DNA of 64,000 bases, taken from NCBI GenBank assembly GCA_965232105.1, contig OZ246956.1, positions 62,001-126,000 on the forward strand, in the 5' to 3' direction. Source of the DNA: Multivorans sp965232105. GTDB lineage: Bacteria > Acidobacteriota > Thermoanaerobaculia > Multivoradales > Multivoraceae. Shown one piece after another: positions 46,588-55,050 of this stretch. Below the pieces are notes generated by a model, which saw nothing but the letters and a program-made list of their open reading frames with translations, was not told the origin of the DNA and made no database searches. Made by a program: the position numbers and the translations under genes. Within the stretch, counting starts at the first letter, position 1, and each line of letters begins with the position of its first letter.

Positions 46588-47316
46588 ATGAACAAGCCAT
46601 ACCCCTACGTCAGCTTGATCGCCGTGATCCTTGCCGTACTCGCTGGGACCCCTGCCTGCGCCCAGAAAGAGGCCAACGCCGCAGACGACGAGGAGCCGCC
46701 GCTCGCGGAGACCTGGGACGAGAAGGCCTCCTATGCGCTTGGCCTGAACATCGGCAGCAACCTGGAGGCGGACGACCTGACGCTCGATCTCGAACTGCTG
46801 CTACGCGGCTTCAAGGACGGTCTGGAAGGCACCGAGGCCCTGGATTCCGGGGAAGTCGACACCGTGCTCAATGAGCTGGGCGCGAAGATGCAGGCGCACG
46901 CGGACCGCGAACGGCAGGCAACCTTGCTGGAGAACACAGCCCGCAGCGCGGCCTTTCTGGCCGCGAAAGCGACGGAGGACGGCGTCGTGAAGACGGACTC
47001 CGGGCTCCTCTACCGCGAGATCCGCGCCGGCACGGGCGACAGCCCAACCGCCGATCAGGCGGTCACGGTTCACTACCGCGGAACCCTGATCGACGGCACG
47101 GAGTTCGACAGCAGCTACGAACGCGGCCAGCCCACGACACATCCGGTCGGCGGATTTGTCTCCGGCTGGTCCGAGGCACTGCAGTTGATGAAGCCGGGTG
47201 CCATGTGGAAACTCTTCGTCCCCGCCGATCTCGGCTACGGCAAGGATGGGGCACCGCCGACCATCCCGCCGGGCGCCGCCCTGATCTTCGATGTCGAGCT
47301 GCTGGAAGTGAACTAG
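46588..47316 (+). CDS. Exported FKBP-type peptidyl-prolyl isomerase (FkpA/Mip-like)
   Basis: This 242-residue periplasmic folding catalyst has a signal peptide (YVSLIAVILAVLAGTPACA). An FKBP N-terminal dimerization region follows (SYALGLNIGSNLEADDLTLDLELLLRGF). The C-terminal FKBP domain has VTVHYRGTLIDGTEFDSSY, VSGWSEALQLMKPGAMWKLF and DLGYGKDGAPPTIPPGAALIFDVELL. The cysteine in TPAC is not a good lipobox, so a soluble protein is likelier than a lipoprotein. Confidence 0.9.
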   Translation: MNKPYPYVSLIAVILAVLAGTPACAQKEANAADDEEPPLAETWDEKASYALGLNIGSNLEADDLTLDLELLLRGFKDGLEGTEALDSGEVDTVLNELGAKMQAHADRERQATLLENTARSAAFLAAKATEDGVVKTDSGLLYREIRAGTGDSPTADQAVTVHYRGTLIDGTEFDSSYERGQPTTHPVGGFVSGWSEALQLMKPGAMWKLFVPADLGYGKDGAPPTIPPGAALIFDVELLEVN

Positions 47317-47327
47317 CGCGGCGAAAG

Positions 47328-47361
47328 CTGGGTACGCCGGCCTGAGGGCCGGCGCGCCCAG
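47328..47361. terminator. Bidirectional terminator made from repeat element copy
   Basis: CTGGG...GCCGGCC-TGAG-GGCCGGC...CCCAG forms a long stem (outer arms 47328-47332 and 47357-47361, inner 47336-47342 and 47347-47353). It lies between the converging fkp and response regulator stops. The left half matches the dispersed CTGGGT(G/A)CGCCGGC family. Confidence 0.6.
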
Positions 47362-47362
47362 T

Positions 47363-48082
47363 TCAGTCGATGTCGGAGGTGAAGCGGTAGCCGACGCCGC
47401 GAACGGTGTGGAAGTGACGCGGCCGCTCGGGATCGGGTTCGAAGCGCTTGCGCAGCCTGAGGACGAAGTTGTCGATCGTTCGGGACGAGGGGAACGCCTC
47501 GTAGCCCCAGACACGGTCCAGGATGTCCTCGCGCGAGACGACTTCGCCCTCCCGCTCCGCCAGGGTCTTGAGGATCATCGCCTCCTTCTGGGTCAACTGC
47601 TGGGTCTTTCCGTCCCACGAGGCGCCCGCGAAGGCGGAGAAATCGAAGTGGTTGTCACCGAAGCGCACCACATCAGGAGCCGTCTCCGCCACGCGCCAGG
47701 CTCGCCGCCTCAGGATGGCCTGCACCCGCAGCAGCAGCTCCGTCAAATGGAATGGCTTGGCGAGATAGTCATCGCCGCCGGCTTCGAGGCCGCGAATGCG
47801 ATCGTCCACGCCGGCCTTGGCGGTCAGGAAGAGCACCGGCGTATCGACACCGTGGCGTCTCGCCTCCTCGCACAGGGTGAAGCCGTCCACCCCCGGCAGC
47901 ATCACGTCGAGGATCACAAGCTGGTAGCGCGGATCCCGGATTCGTTCCAGGGCCGCCTCGCCGTCGCCGATCCAGTCGACATCGAGGCCTTCCGCTTCCA
48001 GGTTGAAACGAATGCCCGCGGCCAGATTCTCCTCGTCCTCGACAAGCAGCACGCGGGGCGCCTCCTCTACCGCGGCCCTCAC
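47363..48082 (-). CDS. OmpR-family response regulator
   Basis: This 239-residue two-component regulator has a receiver domain (VLLVEDEENLAAGIRF; phospho-acceptor Asp in LVILDVMLPGVDGF; FLTAK; YLAKPF). A C-terminal winged helix follows (LTQKEAMILKTLAEREGEVVSREDILDRVWG and SRTIDNFVLRLRKRFEPDP). Its GTG start overlaps the histidine kinase stop (GTGA), so the two are made together. Target genes are unknown. Confidence 0.92.
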   Translation of the reverse strand: MRAAVEEAPRVLLVEDEENLAAGIRFNLEAEGLDVDWIGDGEAALERIRDPRYQLVILDVMLPGVDGFTLCEEARRHGVDTPVLFLTAKAGVDDRIRGLEAGGDDYLAKPFHLTELLLRVQAILRRRAWRVAETAPDVVRFGDNHFDFSAFAGASWDGKTQQLTQKEAMILKTLAEREGEVVSREDILDRVWGYEAFPSSRTIDNFVLRLRKRFEPDPERPRHFHTVRGVGYRFTSDID

Positions 48083-49221
48083 GACGCCGGCTCCCCGGCA
48101 GGCTCGCCCGCCGGCCAGATGACGCGAAAGGTCGCACCCCGACCCGGCCCCTCGCTGCGCGCTTCGACCTCTCCGCCTTCCAGGGCGACGAAGCCGCGCA
48201 CGAGATAGAGGCCCAGACCGCTGCCCTGCTTGTTGCGTCGCAGCTCACTGCCGGGCCGGTAGAACTTCTCGAACAACCGGCGTCCCTCGGACGGCTCGAA
48301 CCCGACTCCGTCGTCGAGGACCTGGAGCTCGACCTCCGAATCGAGCCGCCTGGCGGTGACTTCGACTCGGCTTCCGGCCGTCTGCGCCGACTCGATCGCA
48401 TTGCCGATCAGGTTCCGAAGCACGGTGCCGAGGCCGACGGGATCGGCCTGCAGGCCGAGACCGGGCGCCACCCGGACATCGATATCGATCCCCTCCGCTC
48501 CTCGCGCGCGGTGCCCCAGTTCGGCGAACGCCAGCGACACCGCTTCGGACAGATCGACCGGCTCCCGGCGCGGCACCGCCCGTCGCTCCTCCAGGCGGGT
48601 CGTCTCCAACAGGTTGCCGACCAGGCGCTCCAGCCGACGCAGATCTTCCAGGTTTCGCTCGAGCAACCCACGACGATCGGTCGCCGCCAGATCGCGCAAC
48701 AGCAGCGTCTCGGTCGTCAGTCGGAGACTCGCCAGCGGACTTCGCAGTTCGTGCGACACGGCGGCCAGAAAATTCTGCTGACGGTTGAGCAGGTCCGCCT
48801 CCCGGCGCAGGACCCGCCACAACACGAGGATCCCTCCGCCGAGGACGAACAGAAAGAACCCGCCTTCCCAGCGGTACTGGCTCAGGTGGCTGCGACGCTC
48901 GATCTCGATCGCCTGCAGGGACTCGGGCCTGAGCCGCGCGCCTTCGGCATCGACCAGGAGGTCCGGATAGAACGCCCGCAGTTCATCGAGCGACTGACCG
49001 GCCCGGACCGCGGCCCCCGCCGCCTCCCGGTCGACCTCCAGGCGCGCCACCCGATCGTCGGCGATGCGCTCGGCGATCCGCGCCTGGTCGACCAGCCACC
49101 AGACAACCTGAACCGCGGTGATCGCAAGCAGCAGCAGGAAGCCGACCTGAAGCCGCCGCACCCGCAGGCTCTCCGCGGACAAGGAAGCGCTCAACCCGAA
49201 CCACGGGACTCGTTTCGGCAT
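48079..49221 (-). CDS. Membrane sensor histidine kinase
   Basis: This 380-residue kinase has TM1 (VGFLLLLAITAVQVVWWLV), a short extracytoplasmic sensor of about 75 residues and TM2 (GGFFLFVLGGGILVLWRVL). The cytoplasmic HisKA domain has the phospho-accepting His in FLAAVSHELRSPLASLRL. The HATPase domain has LRNLIGNAIESAQ (N box), LDDGVGFEPSEG (G1) and GSGLGLYLVRGFV (G2). The sensed signal cannot be told from the sequence. It is upstream of and coupled to the response regulator, and divergent from a hydrolase 31 bp away. Confidence 0.92.
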   Translation of the reverse strand: MPKRVPWFGLSASLSAESLRVRRLQVGFLLLLAITAVQVVWWLVDQARIAERIADDRVARLEVDREAAGAAVRAGQSLDELRAFYPDLLVDAEGARLRPESLQAIEIERRSHLSQYRWEGGFFLFVLGGGILVLWRVLRREADLLNRQQNFLAAVSHELRSPLASLRLTTETLLLRDLAATDRRGLLERNLEDLRRLERLVGNLLETTRLEERRAVPRREPVDLSEAVSLAFAELGHRARGAEGIDIDVRVAPGLGLQADPVGLGTVLRNLIGNAIESAQTAGSRVEVTARRLDSEVELQVLDDGVGFEPSEGRRLFEKFYRPGSELRRNKQGSGLGLYLVRGFVALEGGEVEARSEGPGRGATFRVIWPAGEPAGEPAS

Positions 49222-49252
49222 CGGCTGCCTATTCTGCTATGAACACCGGCCG

Positions 49253-50116
49253 ATGCCCGAACCGGTTTCCGTACAGCGTGTGCCCTCCACCGACGGCGTC
49301 GAGCTCGCCGTCTACGACTACGGCGGCGACGGCCCGACTCTGCTGGTCGGCCATGCAACCGGGTTTCATGGCCGGGTGTACGACCCGATGCTCGATCACC
49401 TCGACGGCTGTCGCCGGATCAGCGTCGATCTCCGGGGGCACGGCGACGCGGCGGCCCCCGACGGCCTGGACTACCGCTGGGAGAGCTGCGCCGACGATCT
49501 CCTTGCCGTTGTGAACGCGCTCGAACTCGATGCCGACGGACCGCTGTTCGGTTTCGGCCACTCGATGGGCGCGGCCGCGCTGCTGATGGCCGAGCCGCGA
49601 CAACCGGGCCTCTTCGCCGGCCTGGTCTGCTACGAGCCGGTGATCTACCCGCCCGGCGTGACGGACGACGACGCCCGCCTCGACGTCTGGGTCCATCGGA
49701 CGAAGCATCGCCGCAGACGTTTCGCGTCCCACGAAGCCGCTGTCGCCAACTTCGCGGCGAAGCTCCCCTACTCCCTGTTCCACCCGGAAGCGCTCGAGTC
49801 GTACGTCCGGCACGGCTTCACGCCGACCGCGGGAGGCACGGTCGAGATCAGGTGTCGTCCTGAGGTCGAGGCGCAGCTCTACCTGATGGGGCCCCGCCAT
49901 CGCGCCTGGGACAGCCTTCGCCAGGTGAAGTGCCCGGTCACTCTGATGCGCGGCGCCGTCCTCATCCCCGGGCCCGCGTACTGGGCCGATGCGATCGTGG
50001 GCGAACTGCCGAACGTCGACTTTCTGGAAGTCGAGGATCTCGGTCACCTCGGACCGCTGGAGAACCCGAAGCGCCTGGCGGAGTTGACTGCCGCCGCGCT
50101 GGCCCCCGCCCCCTAG
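49253..50116 (+). CDS. Alpha/beta hydrolase
   Basis: This 287-residue alpha/beta-hydrolase fold protein has an oxyanion segment VGHATGFHGRVYDP, DLRGHGDAAAP, the nucleophile elbow GFGHSMGAAALL (Ser) and a late His in VEDLGHLGPLE. No signal peptide is seen, so it is cytoplasmic. The substrate is unknown. It ends 15 bp before a copy of the palindromic repeat. Confidence 0.85.
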   Translation: MPEPVSVQRVPSTDGVELAVYDYGGDGPTLLVGHATGFHGRVYDPMLDHLDGCRRISVDLRGHGDAAAPDGLDYRWESCADDLLAVVNALELDADGPLFGFGHSMGAAALLMAEPRQPGLFAGLVCYEPVIYPPGVTDDDARLDVWVHRTKHRRRRFASHEAAVANFAAKLPYSLFHPEALESYVRHGFTPTAGGTVEIRCRPEVEAQLYLMGPRHRAWDSLRQVKCPVTLMRGAVLIPGPAYWADAIVGELPNVDFLEVEDLGHLGPLENPKRLAELTAAALAPAP

Positions 50117-50130
50117 CCGTTTGCGCGGCA

Positions 50131-50185
50131 GAAACTGGGTGCGCCGGCGTCCCCGCCGGCATCCGGCGCGAAGCGCCGGCTTCCG
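50131..50185 (+). repeat. Palindromic repeat element, copy with two hairpins
   Basis: GAAACTGGGTGCGCCGGCG leads into GCCGGCG-TCCC-CGCCGGC and then CCGGCGC-GAA-GCGCCGG. The layout (head, hairpin, ATC(A/C)GGCG, hairpin with GAA loop) is the same as in copy 1 after dnaE2. It lies between converging genes and could terminate both. Confidence 0.65.
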
Positions 50186-50204
50186 GCCTCCTGCCACGCT
50201 AACG

Positions 50205-52598
50205 CTAACGCTGCAGCAGCTCCTGCCCCCGCGCCAGCGCCTGCCGCTCCTCGGCCGGGCGACCGAGCCGGTTCAGGATGTCGGCGAGGACGAAGTAGCC
50301 GAGCGCACCGTCCTCGCCAACCGGCGCCAGCTCGAGACCCCGGCGCGCGACCGCCTCCGCTTCGGCCAGGTCGGACCCCGTGTCCATCAGGGCCTTGGCC
50401 AGATGGAAGTAGCCGCGCGCGAAATCCGGCGCCGCGTCGACCGCGGCCCGGTAGGCTTCGATCTCGTCGAGGGGCCGGCCCAGCCGGCCGTAAAGACGGC
50501 CGAGATTGAACCGCGGGCGGTGGTCGCGCGGCCGGAGTTCGGCCGCCCGCTGGTAGGCCGCCACCGCTTCGAACGGTTTGCCCGCCTCATCCAGGAGGAC
50601 GGCGAGGTTGTAGTGGGCCTCGCCAAGTTCGGGGTTCGAGGCGAGAGCCTGCCGGAACTTCGCCTCCGCCTCGGCGCGCCTGCCCAACAGCGCCATCACT
50701 TCGCCCAGTTTGTTCGTTGTGACCGGCGGCGGCTCACGACCCTCGGCCGCGGCGGCAAGCACCTCCTCCGCTTCGGCCAACTCGCCGCGCTCCACGTGGA
50801 TGCGGGCCAGGGCCATCGTCGCCTTGGAGTCGTGGCCCGCGACCTCGAGCAGGCGTCGGTAGCCGACGATCGCCTCGTCGACGCGTCCCAGCTCGTGGTA
50901 GGCGTTGGCCAACCCGAGCAGGGACTGCCGGTGCTCGGGATCGAGCGCCAGCGCTCGCTGGAAGTGAGAAGTCGCCGGTTCCGGGTCGCCGGCAAGAAGC
51001 GTGATCGTGCCCAGGAGCTGGTGTGCGTCGAGCAACCCCTCGTCCTCGGCGAGAGCGGCCCGCAGCTCGTCGGCCGCGGCCTCGTCGTCGCCGCTTCCGA
51101 AGGCGCTCTGCGCCCTCATGATCGCGCGGTGGAGGTGGGCCTTCGTCTTCGCGTCGGCGCGAGGTTCGTCGCTCGCACCCCGCTCGGCGGCGCCGCGGCC
51201 GGCCAGATACCCGAGGGCCCGCAACTGCGCCAGCGCCTCTTCGTCCAGGTCGGGCTCGGGGGTCGCCTCGGGCGCCGCGCGGTCGAGTTCCGCCGCCAGC
51301 TCCAGGCCCGCGGCCCGCAGTTCACGTGACACGTCGCGCCGCTCGAGCAGAACGTTCGTCAACTCGCCCGGATCCTCCAGCAGGGAGTAGAGCTCCGTGT
51401 CGGGCGTCTCGATGTACTTGTACTCGGCCGTGCGCAGCGATCGAAGCGGCGCCCAACCGTAGTGGTCGAGGGCGTAGAACGACTCGGCATACACGCCGCG
51501 TCCGGGGTCCGGTTCCGCCAGCCCCTGCATCGACGGGAGCAGGCTCCGGCCCTGCTCCGCGCCGGTCTCCGCGAGGTCCAGGAGTTCGGCCAGCGTCGGC
51601 GCGATGTCGACGTGGCTCACAGCGTCCGTAACCGCCCGTCCACCTTCCACCCCACCGGGCAACCGCACGATCAGGGGCACGTGGACGGTCGAGTCGTAGA
51701 CGAAGAAGCCGTGGTAGCTCTCGCCGTGATCGCCCAGCCCCTCGCCGTGGTCGGCAGTCAGCACGACGACCGACTCGTCGAACAACCCGCGTTGCTCGAG
51801 CGCGGAGCGAAAACCGCCGATCAGCGAGTCCGTGTACGCCACTTCGCCGTCGTACGGCCGTCCTTCGTACTCGGAACGGAAGGGTTCAGGCGGCTCGTAC
51901 GGATCGTGCGGATCGAACAGGTGCAGCCACAGGAAGAAGGGCGACCCGGTCGTCCCGCCGGCCGCGCCACCGTCGCCGGAAGCCGCCGTCTCGTCGAGCC
52001 ACTCCAAGGCGTGAGCGATCGTCTCAGGCCCCGAGCGCTGGACCGAGCCCAGGTTCGCGCCGGCCATCGAGTCGAGGTCGAAGTCGTCAACGTAGGTATC
52101 GAAGCCACGGCCGATCCCCCAACGTGCATCGAGCACGAAGGCGCTAATGAATCCGCCGGTGCGGTAGCCGGCATCGCGGAAGCGCTCGGCGAGGGTGACC
52201 TGCTCCGCGCCCAGCACGTAGCCGACGTTCTCCCGCACCCCATGGGACGGCGGGTAGAGCCCCGTCATGATCGAGCTGTGGGCCGGCAGGGTGAACGGCA
52301 CCGTCGAGGATGCGTTGTCGAAACGAACGCCCTCGGCGGCCAGACGGTCCATGTGCGGCGTCTCGACCCGGTCCGAGCCGTAGCTCGAGAGCCGGTCGGC
52401 CCGCAGCGTGTCGATCGTGATCAGGATGACGGGCGGCCGCGCAGTCGAAGCTCCGGCGAGCAGGCGACCGATATCCGTCGGAACCGTTGCAGGCGGCGCT
52501 TCCTCCGGCTCCGGTGCACAAGAGGCAAGGACCAGCGCCAGCGCAGCCGGCGCCAGAAACGGCCAGCCTCTACAACCAGCGCCGGACGCGCTTCGCAT
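50205..52598 (-). CDS. Lipoprotein sulfatase-like hydrolase fused to TPR repeats
   Basis: This 797-residue protein has a lipoprotein signal (PAALALVLASC, Cys about residue 27). An alkaline phosphatase-superfamily domain follows: ILITIDTLRADRLSSYG with metal-binding Asp, VPFTLPAHSSIMTGLYP at the nucleophile position, FLWLHLFDPHDPYEPPE and VVLTADHGEGLGDHGE. The nucleophile is Thr in T-L-P-A-H, not Cys or Ser in C/S-x-P-x-R, so a formylglycine sulfatase is unlikely and a phospho- or transferase reaction is possible. The C-terminal ~330 residues are TPRs (ALDPEHRQSLLGLANAYHEL, LASNPELGEAHYNLAVLLDE). It is probably anchored on the periplasmic face. Confidence 0.85.
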   Translation of the reverse strand: MRSASGAGCRGWPFLAPAALALVLASCAPEPEEAPPATVPTDIGRLLAGASTARPPVILITIDTLRADRLSSYGSDRVETPHMDRLAAEGVRFDNASSTVPFTLPAHSSIMTGLYPPSHGVRENVGYVLGAEQVTLAERFRDAGYRTGGFISAFVLDARWGIGRGFDTYVDDFDLDSMAGANLGSVQRSGPETIAHALEWLDETAASGDGGAAGGTTGSPFFLWLHLFDPHDPYEPPEPFRSEYEGRPYDGEVAYTDSLIGGFRSALEQRGLFDESVVVLTADHGEGLGDHGESYHGFFVYDSTVHVPLIVRLPGGVEGGRAVTDAVSHVDIAPTLAELLDLAETGAEQGRSLLPSMQGLAEPDPGRGVYAESFYALDHYGWAPLRSLRTAEYKYIETPDTELYSLLEDPGELTNVLLERRDVSRELRAAGLELAAELDRAAPEATPEPDLDEEALAQLRALGYLAGRGAAERGASDEPRADAKTKAHLHRAIMRAQSAFGSGDDEAAADELRAALAEDEGLLDAHQLLGTITLLAGDPEPATSHFQRALALDPEHRQSLLGLANAYHELGRVDEAIVGYRRLLEVAGHDSKATMALARIHVERGELAEAEEVLAAAAEGREPPPVTTNKLGEVMALLGRRAEAEAKFRQALASNPELGEAHYNLAVLLDEAGKPFEAVAAYQRAAELRPRDHRPRFNLGRLYGRLGRPLDEIEAYRAAVDAAPDFARGYFHLAKALMDTGSDLAEAEAVARRGLELAPVGEDGALGYFVLADILNRLGRPAEERQALARGQELLQR

Positions 52599-52692
52599 AG
52601 TCCCGGTACTCGTCGCCGAACTTGCCTTCGAGGTAGGCCTCCTCGCGCAGGATGACCCCCCAGCGCGGCAGAAGCATCGCCGCCATCACGAC
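52570..52692 (-). pseudogene. C-terminal remnant of an isoprenylcysteine carboxyl methyltransferase-type gene
   Basis: Forty codons read VVMAAMLLPRWGVILREEAY and LEGKFGDEYRDYAKRVRRWL, then TAG. This is the characteristic C-terminal end of membrane methyltransferases of the ICMT/PEMT type (E..YLE..FG..Y..Y...VRRWL). The upstream ~110 residues with the membrane helices are missing; the homocysteine methyltransferase stop lies 9 bp upstream. The sulfatase ATG (52598) lies inside the remnant in another frame. Confidence 0.65.
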
Positions 52693-52700
52693 CGGCCTCC

Positions 52701-53615
52701 TCAGCCCGTGCCCCGAAGCGCTCCGAGGGCCCGGATGTGCGCGGGCCCCAGACCGCAGCAACCGCCGACGATCTGAACGCCGGCCTCGACCCAGCCGCGC
52801 GCCTCCTCCAGCAGATCGGCCGGATCGATCACGTCGACGAAGTTCCAGTTCGGCATCGTGAAGTAACCCGATTCGGGATACACGCCGATCGGCCCCTGCC
52901 ATCGCTCCTGCACCATCGCCACCGCCTCCGGCACCGCCGCGATCTCGCTGTGCATCACATGGACGATGGACGGACCGAGCGGTATCAACACATCGAGCAA
53001 CTCCTCGAACGACTCGTCGGGCCAGTTGAACGGCGTGATCGCGCCTGTATCCGGATCCTTCCGCGCACTGACCCCGAGCCATACCGGCAAACCGGTTTCC
53101 TTCGCCGCCTCGAAGGCCAGCGCCGCCCGCTCCCGATCCTGCATCATCTCGAGCGCGATCACGTCGACCCCCGCCTCGGCCAGCAGTCCGCACTGCTCCC
53201 GGTAGGCCGCCATCTGCTCATCGAGCGGCGCGTAGCCACCCCGAACGTTGCTCGCCGGCATCGTCGACATCGAACCGGCTACGAGCACTCCGGGGCACCC
53301 GGCCCGCTCCCGCGCCTCGAGAGCCGCCTCCACCGCCCGCCCCACGATCACTCCAACCTGGTCGCCCAGCCCCGCCGCCTCCAGCAACGGCCGGTGGGTC
53401 GCGAACGTGTTCGTGATCACCGCGTCGGCGCCGCAGCGGATGTACTCCTCGTGCAGATCCCGGATCGCATCCTTGTGATCCAGCGCCGCCGTCCCACACC
53501 AGGCCGCCGAGTCCATCGGCACACCCCGCCGCTCCAGCTCCGTCCCGGTACCACCGTCCAGCAGCAGAACCTCACCCCGACCCAGGCACTCATGCCACTC
53601 TTCGACGATCCCCAT
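52701..53615 (-). CDS. Homocysteine S-methyltransferase family protein
   Basis: This 304-residue barrel protein is of the betaine/S-methylmethionine-homocysteine methyltransferase family. It opens VLLLDGGTGTELERRGVPMD and has ITNTFATHRPLLEAAG. The zinc-binding Cys pair near the C-terminus is in VGGCCGLGPAHIRAL. The third zinc ligand, normally Cys in an NC motif, is replaced in the segment SIVHVMHSEIAAVPEA, which offers a His. ATG 53615 has GGGAGAAG just upstream. It is divergent from metY by 98 bp. The methyl donor is unknown. Confidence 0.82.
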   Translation of the reverse strand: MGIVEEWHECLGRGEVLLLDGGTGTELERRGVPMDSAAWCGTAALDHKDAIRDLHEEYIRCGADAVITNTFATHRPLLEAAGLGDQVGVIVGRAVEAALEARERAGCPGVLVAGSMSTMPASNVRGGYAPLDEQMAAYREQCGLLAEAGVDVIALEMMQDRERAALAFEAAKETGLPVWLGVSARKDPDTGAITPFNWPDESFEELLDVLIPLGPSIVHVMHSEIAAVPEAVAMVQERWQGPIGVYPESGYFTMPNWNFVDVIDPADLLEEARGWVEAGVQIVGGCCGLGPAHIRALGALRGTG

Positions 53616-53713
53616 CTTCTCCCCCCTCGAATCGCCACTCTGCCACACCGCGGCACCCCTACAGCTACACTCGCGGTCCGCCGCGTGCAGCACGCAACCG
53701 GGAGGCAGACGCC

Positions 53714-55036
53714 ATGAGCAGTGACTGGTTCTACAAGTTCGACACGCTTTCGCTTCACGCGGGCCAGCGGCCCGACGCGGCCACCGGCGCGCGCGCCGTG
53801 CCGGTCTACAACTCGACGTCGTACGTGTTCCGGGACACGGACCACGCGGCGGGCCTGTTCAACCTCGAAGAGGCCGGGCACATCTACTCGCGGATCTCGA
53901 ACCCGACGGTCGCCGTGTTCGAGGAACGGATCGCGGCGCTCGAGGGCGGCGTCGGCGCGGTGGCTACAGCCTCCGGCCAGTCCGCCTTCCACCTCGCCGC
54001 GGCGACCATCCTCTCCGCCGGCGACCACGTCGTCTCCTCGGCCGCGATCTACGGCGGCACCCACAACCTGCTGAACCACACGCTGCGGCGCTTCGGGATC
54101 GAGACCACGTTCGTCGAACCCACCGACCCGCGGAACTTCCAGCGCGCGGCGCGACCCAACACGAAGCTGTTCTTCGGCGAGACGATCGGCAACCCGCGGA
54201 TCGACGTGCTGGACATTCCCGCCGTCGCCGACTTCGCGCACGGCATCGGCGTGCCGCTCCTGATCGACAACACGTTCGCCACCCCGTTCCTCTCGCGGCC
54301 GATCGATCTCGGCGCGGACATCGTGATGCACTCGGCGACGAAGTTCATCGGCGGCCACGGCGTCACCCTCGGCGGCGTGCTCGTCGACAGCGGCAAGTTC
54401 GACTGGGCCGCGTCCGGGCGCTTCCCCATCATGACCGAGCCCTGCCCCGGCTACCACGGCATCGCCTTCGCCGAACACTACGGGCCGCCCGCGTTCATCC
54501 TCAAGGCGCGCCTCGAAGGGTTGCGAGACTTCGGCGCCTGCCTCAATCCGCAGGCGGCGTTCTACCTGCTCCAGGGACTCGAGACGCTGCCGCTGCGTGT
54601 AGCCCGCCATGCGGAGAACGCAGCCGTCGTCGCCGCCTTCCTGGAAGGGCACGACGCCGCCTTGTGGGTGAGCTATCCCGGCCTGGCGAGCCACCCCCAG
54701 CACGACCTGGCCAGGAAGCTCCTGCCGAAGGGCAGCGGCGCCCTGATGACGTTCGGGATCCGTGGCGGGCTCGAGGCCGGGATCGCCTTCATCGAGAGCC
54801 TGGAACTCTGGTCGCACCTCGCCAACGTCGGCGACGCGAAGAGCCTGGTCATCCACCCCGCGAGCACGACCCACCAGCAGATGACGGCCGAAGAGCTCGC
54901 CGAGTCGGGCGTCACCCAGGAGATGGTCAGGCTGTCCGTCGGGATCGAGGATCCCGGCGACCTTACGGCCGATCTCGACCGGGCGCTCAAGCGCTCGCAG
55001 AAGCAAGTGCGGCGGCCGCGGGCCGTGGCCTCCTGA
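53714..55036 (+). CDS. metY: O-acetylhomoserine aminocarboxypropyltransferase
   Basis: This 440-residue Cys/Met-metabolism PLP enzyme makes homocysteine from O-acetylhomoserine and sulfide. Blocks: DTLSLHAGQRPDAATGARAV, SYVFRDTDHAAGLF, IYSRISNPTVAVFEERIAAL, the PLP lysine in MHSATKFIGGHG, and the C-terminal SLVIHPASTTHQQM and VRLSVGIED. ATG 53714 has GGGAGG about 10 nt upstream. MetX, which supplies the substrate, is not adjacent; the next gene is a smaller hydrolase. Confidence 0.94.
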   Translation: MSSDWFYKFDTLSLHAGQRPDAATGARAVPVYNSTSYVFRDTDHAAGLFNLEEAGHIYSRISNPTVAVFEERIAALEGGVGAVATASGQSAFHLAAATILSAGDHVVSSAAIYGGTHNLLNHTLRRFGIETTFVEPTDPRNFQRAARPNTKLFFGETIGNPRIDVLDIPAVADFAHGIGVPLLIDNTFATPFLSRPIDLGADIVMHSATKFIGGHGVTLGGVLVDSGKFDWAASGRFPIMTEPCPGYHGIAFAEHYGPPAFILKARLEGLRDFGACLNPQAAFYLLQGLETLPLRVARHAENAAVVAAFLEGHDAALWVSYPGLASHPQHDLARKLLPKGSGALMTFGIRGGLEAGIAFIESLELWSHLANVGDAKSLVIHPASTTHQQMTAEELAESGVTQEMVRLSVGIEDPGDLTADLDRALKRSQKQVRRPRAVAS

Positions 55037-55050
55037 GCACGAGACGAGCC

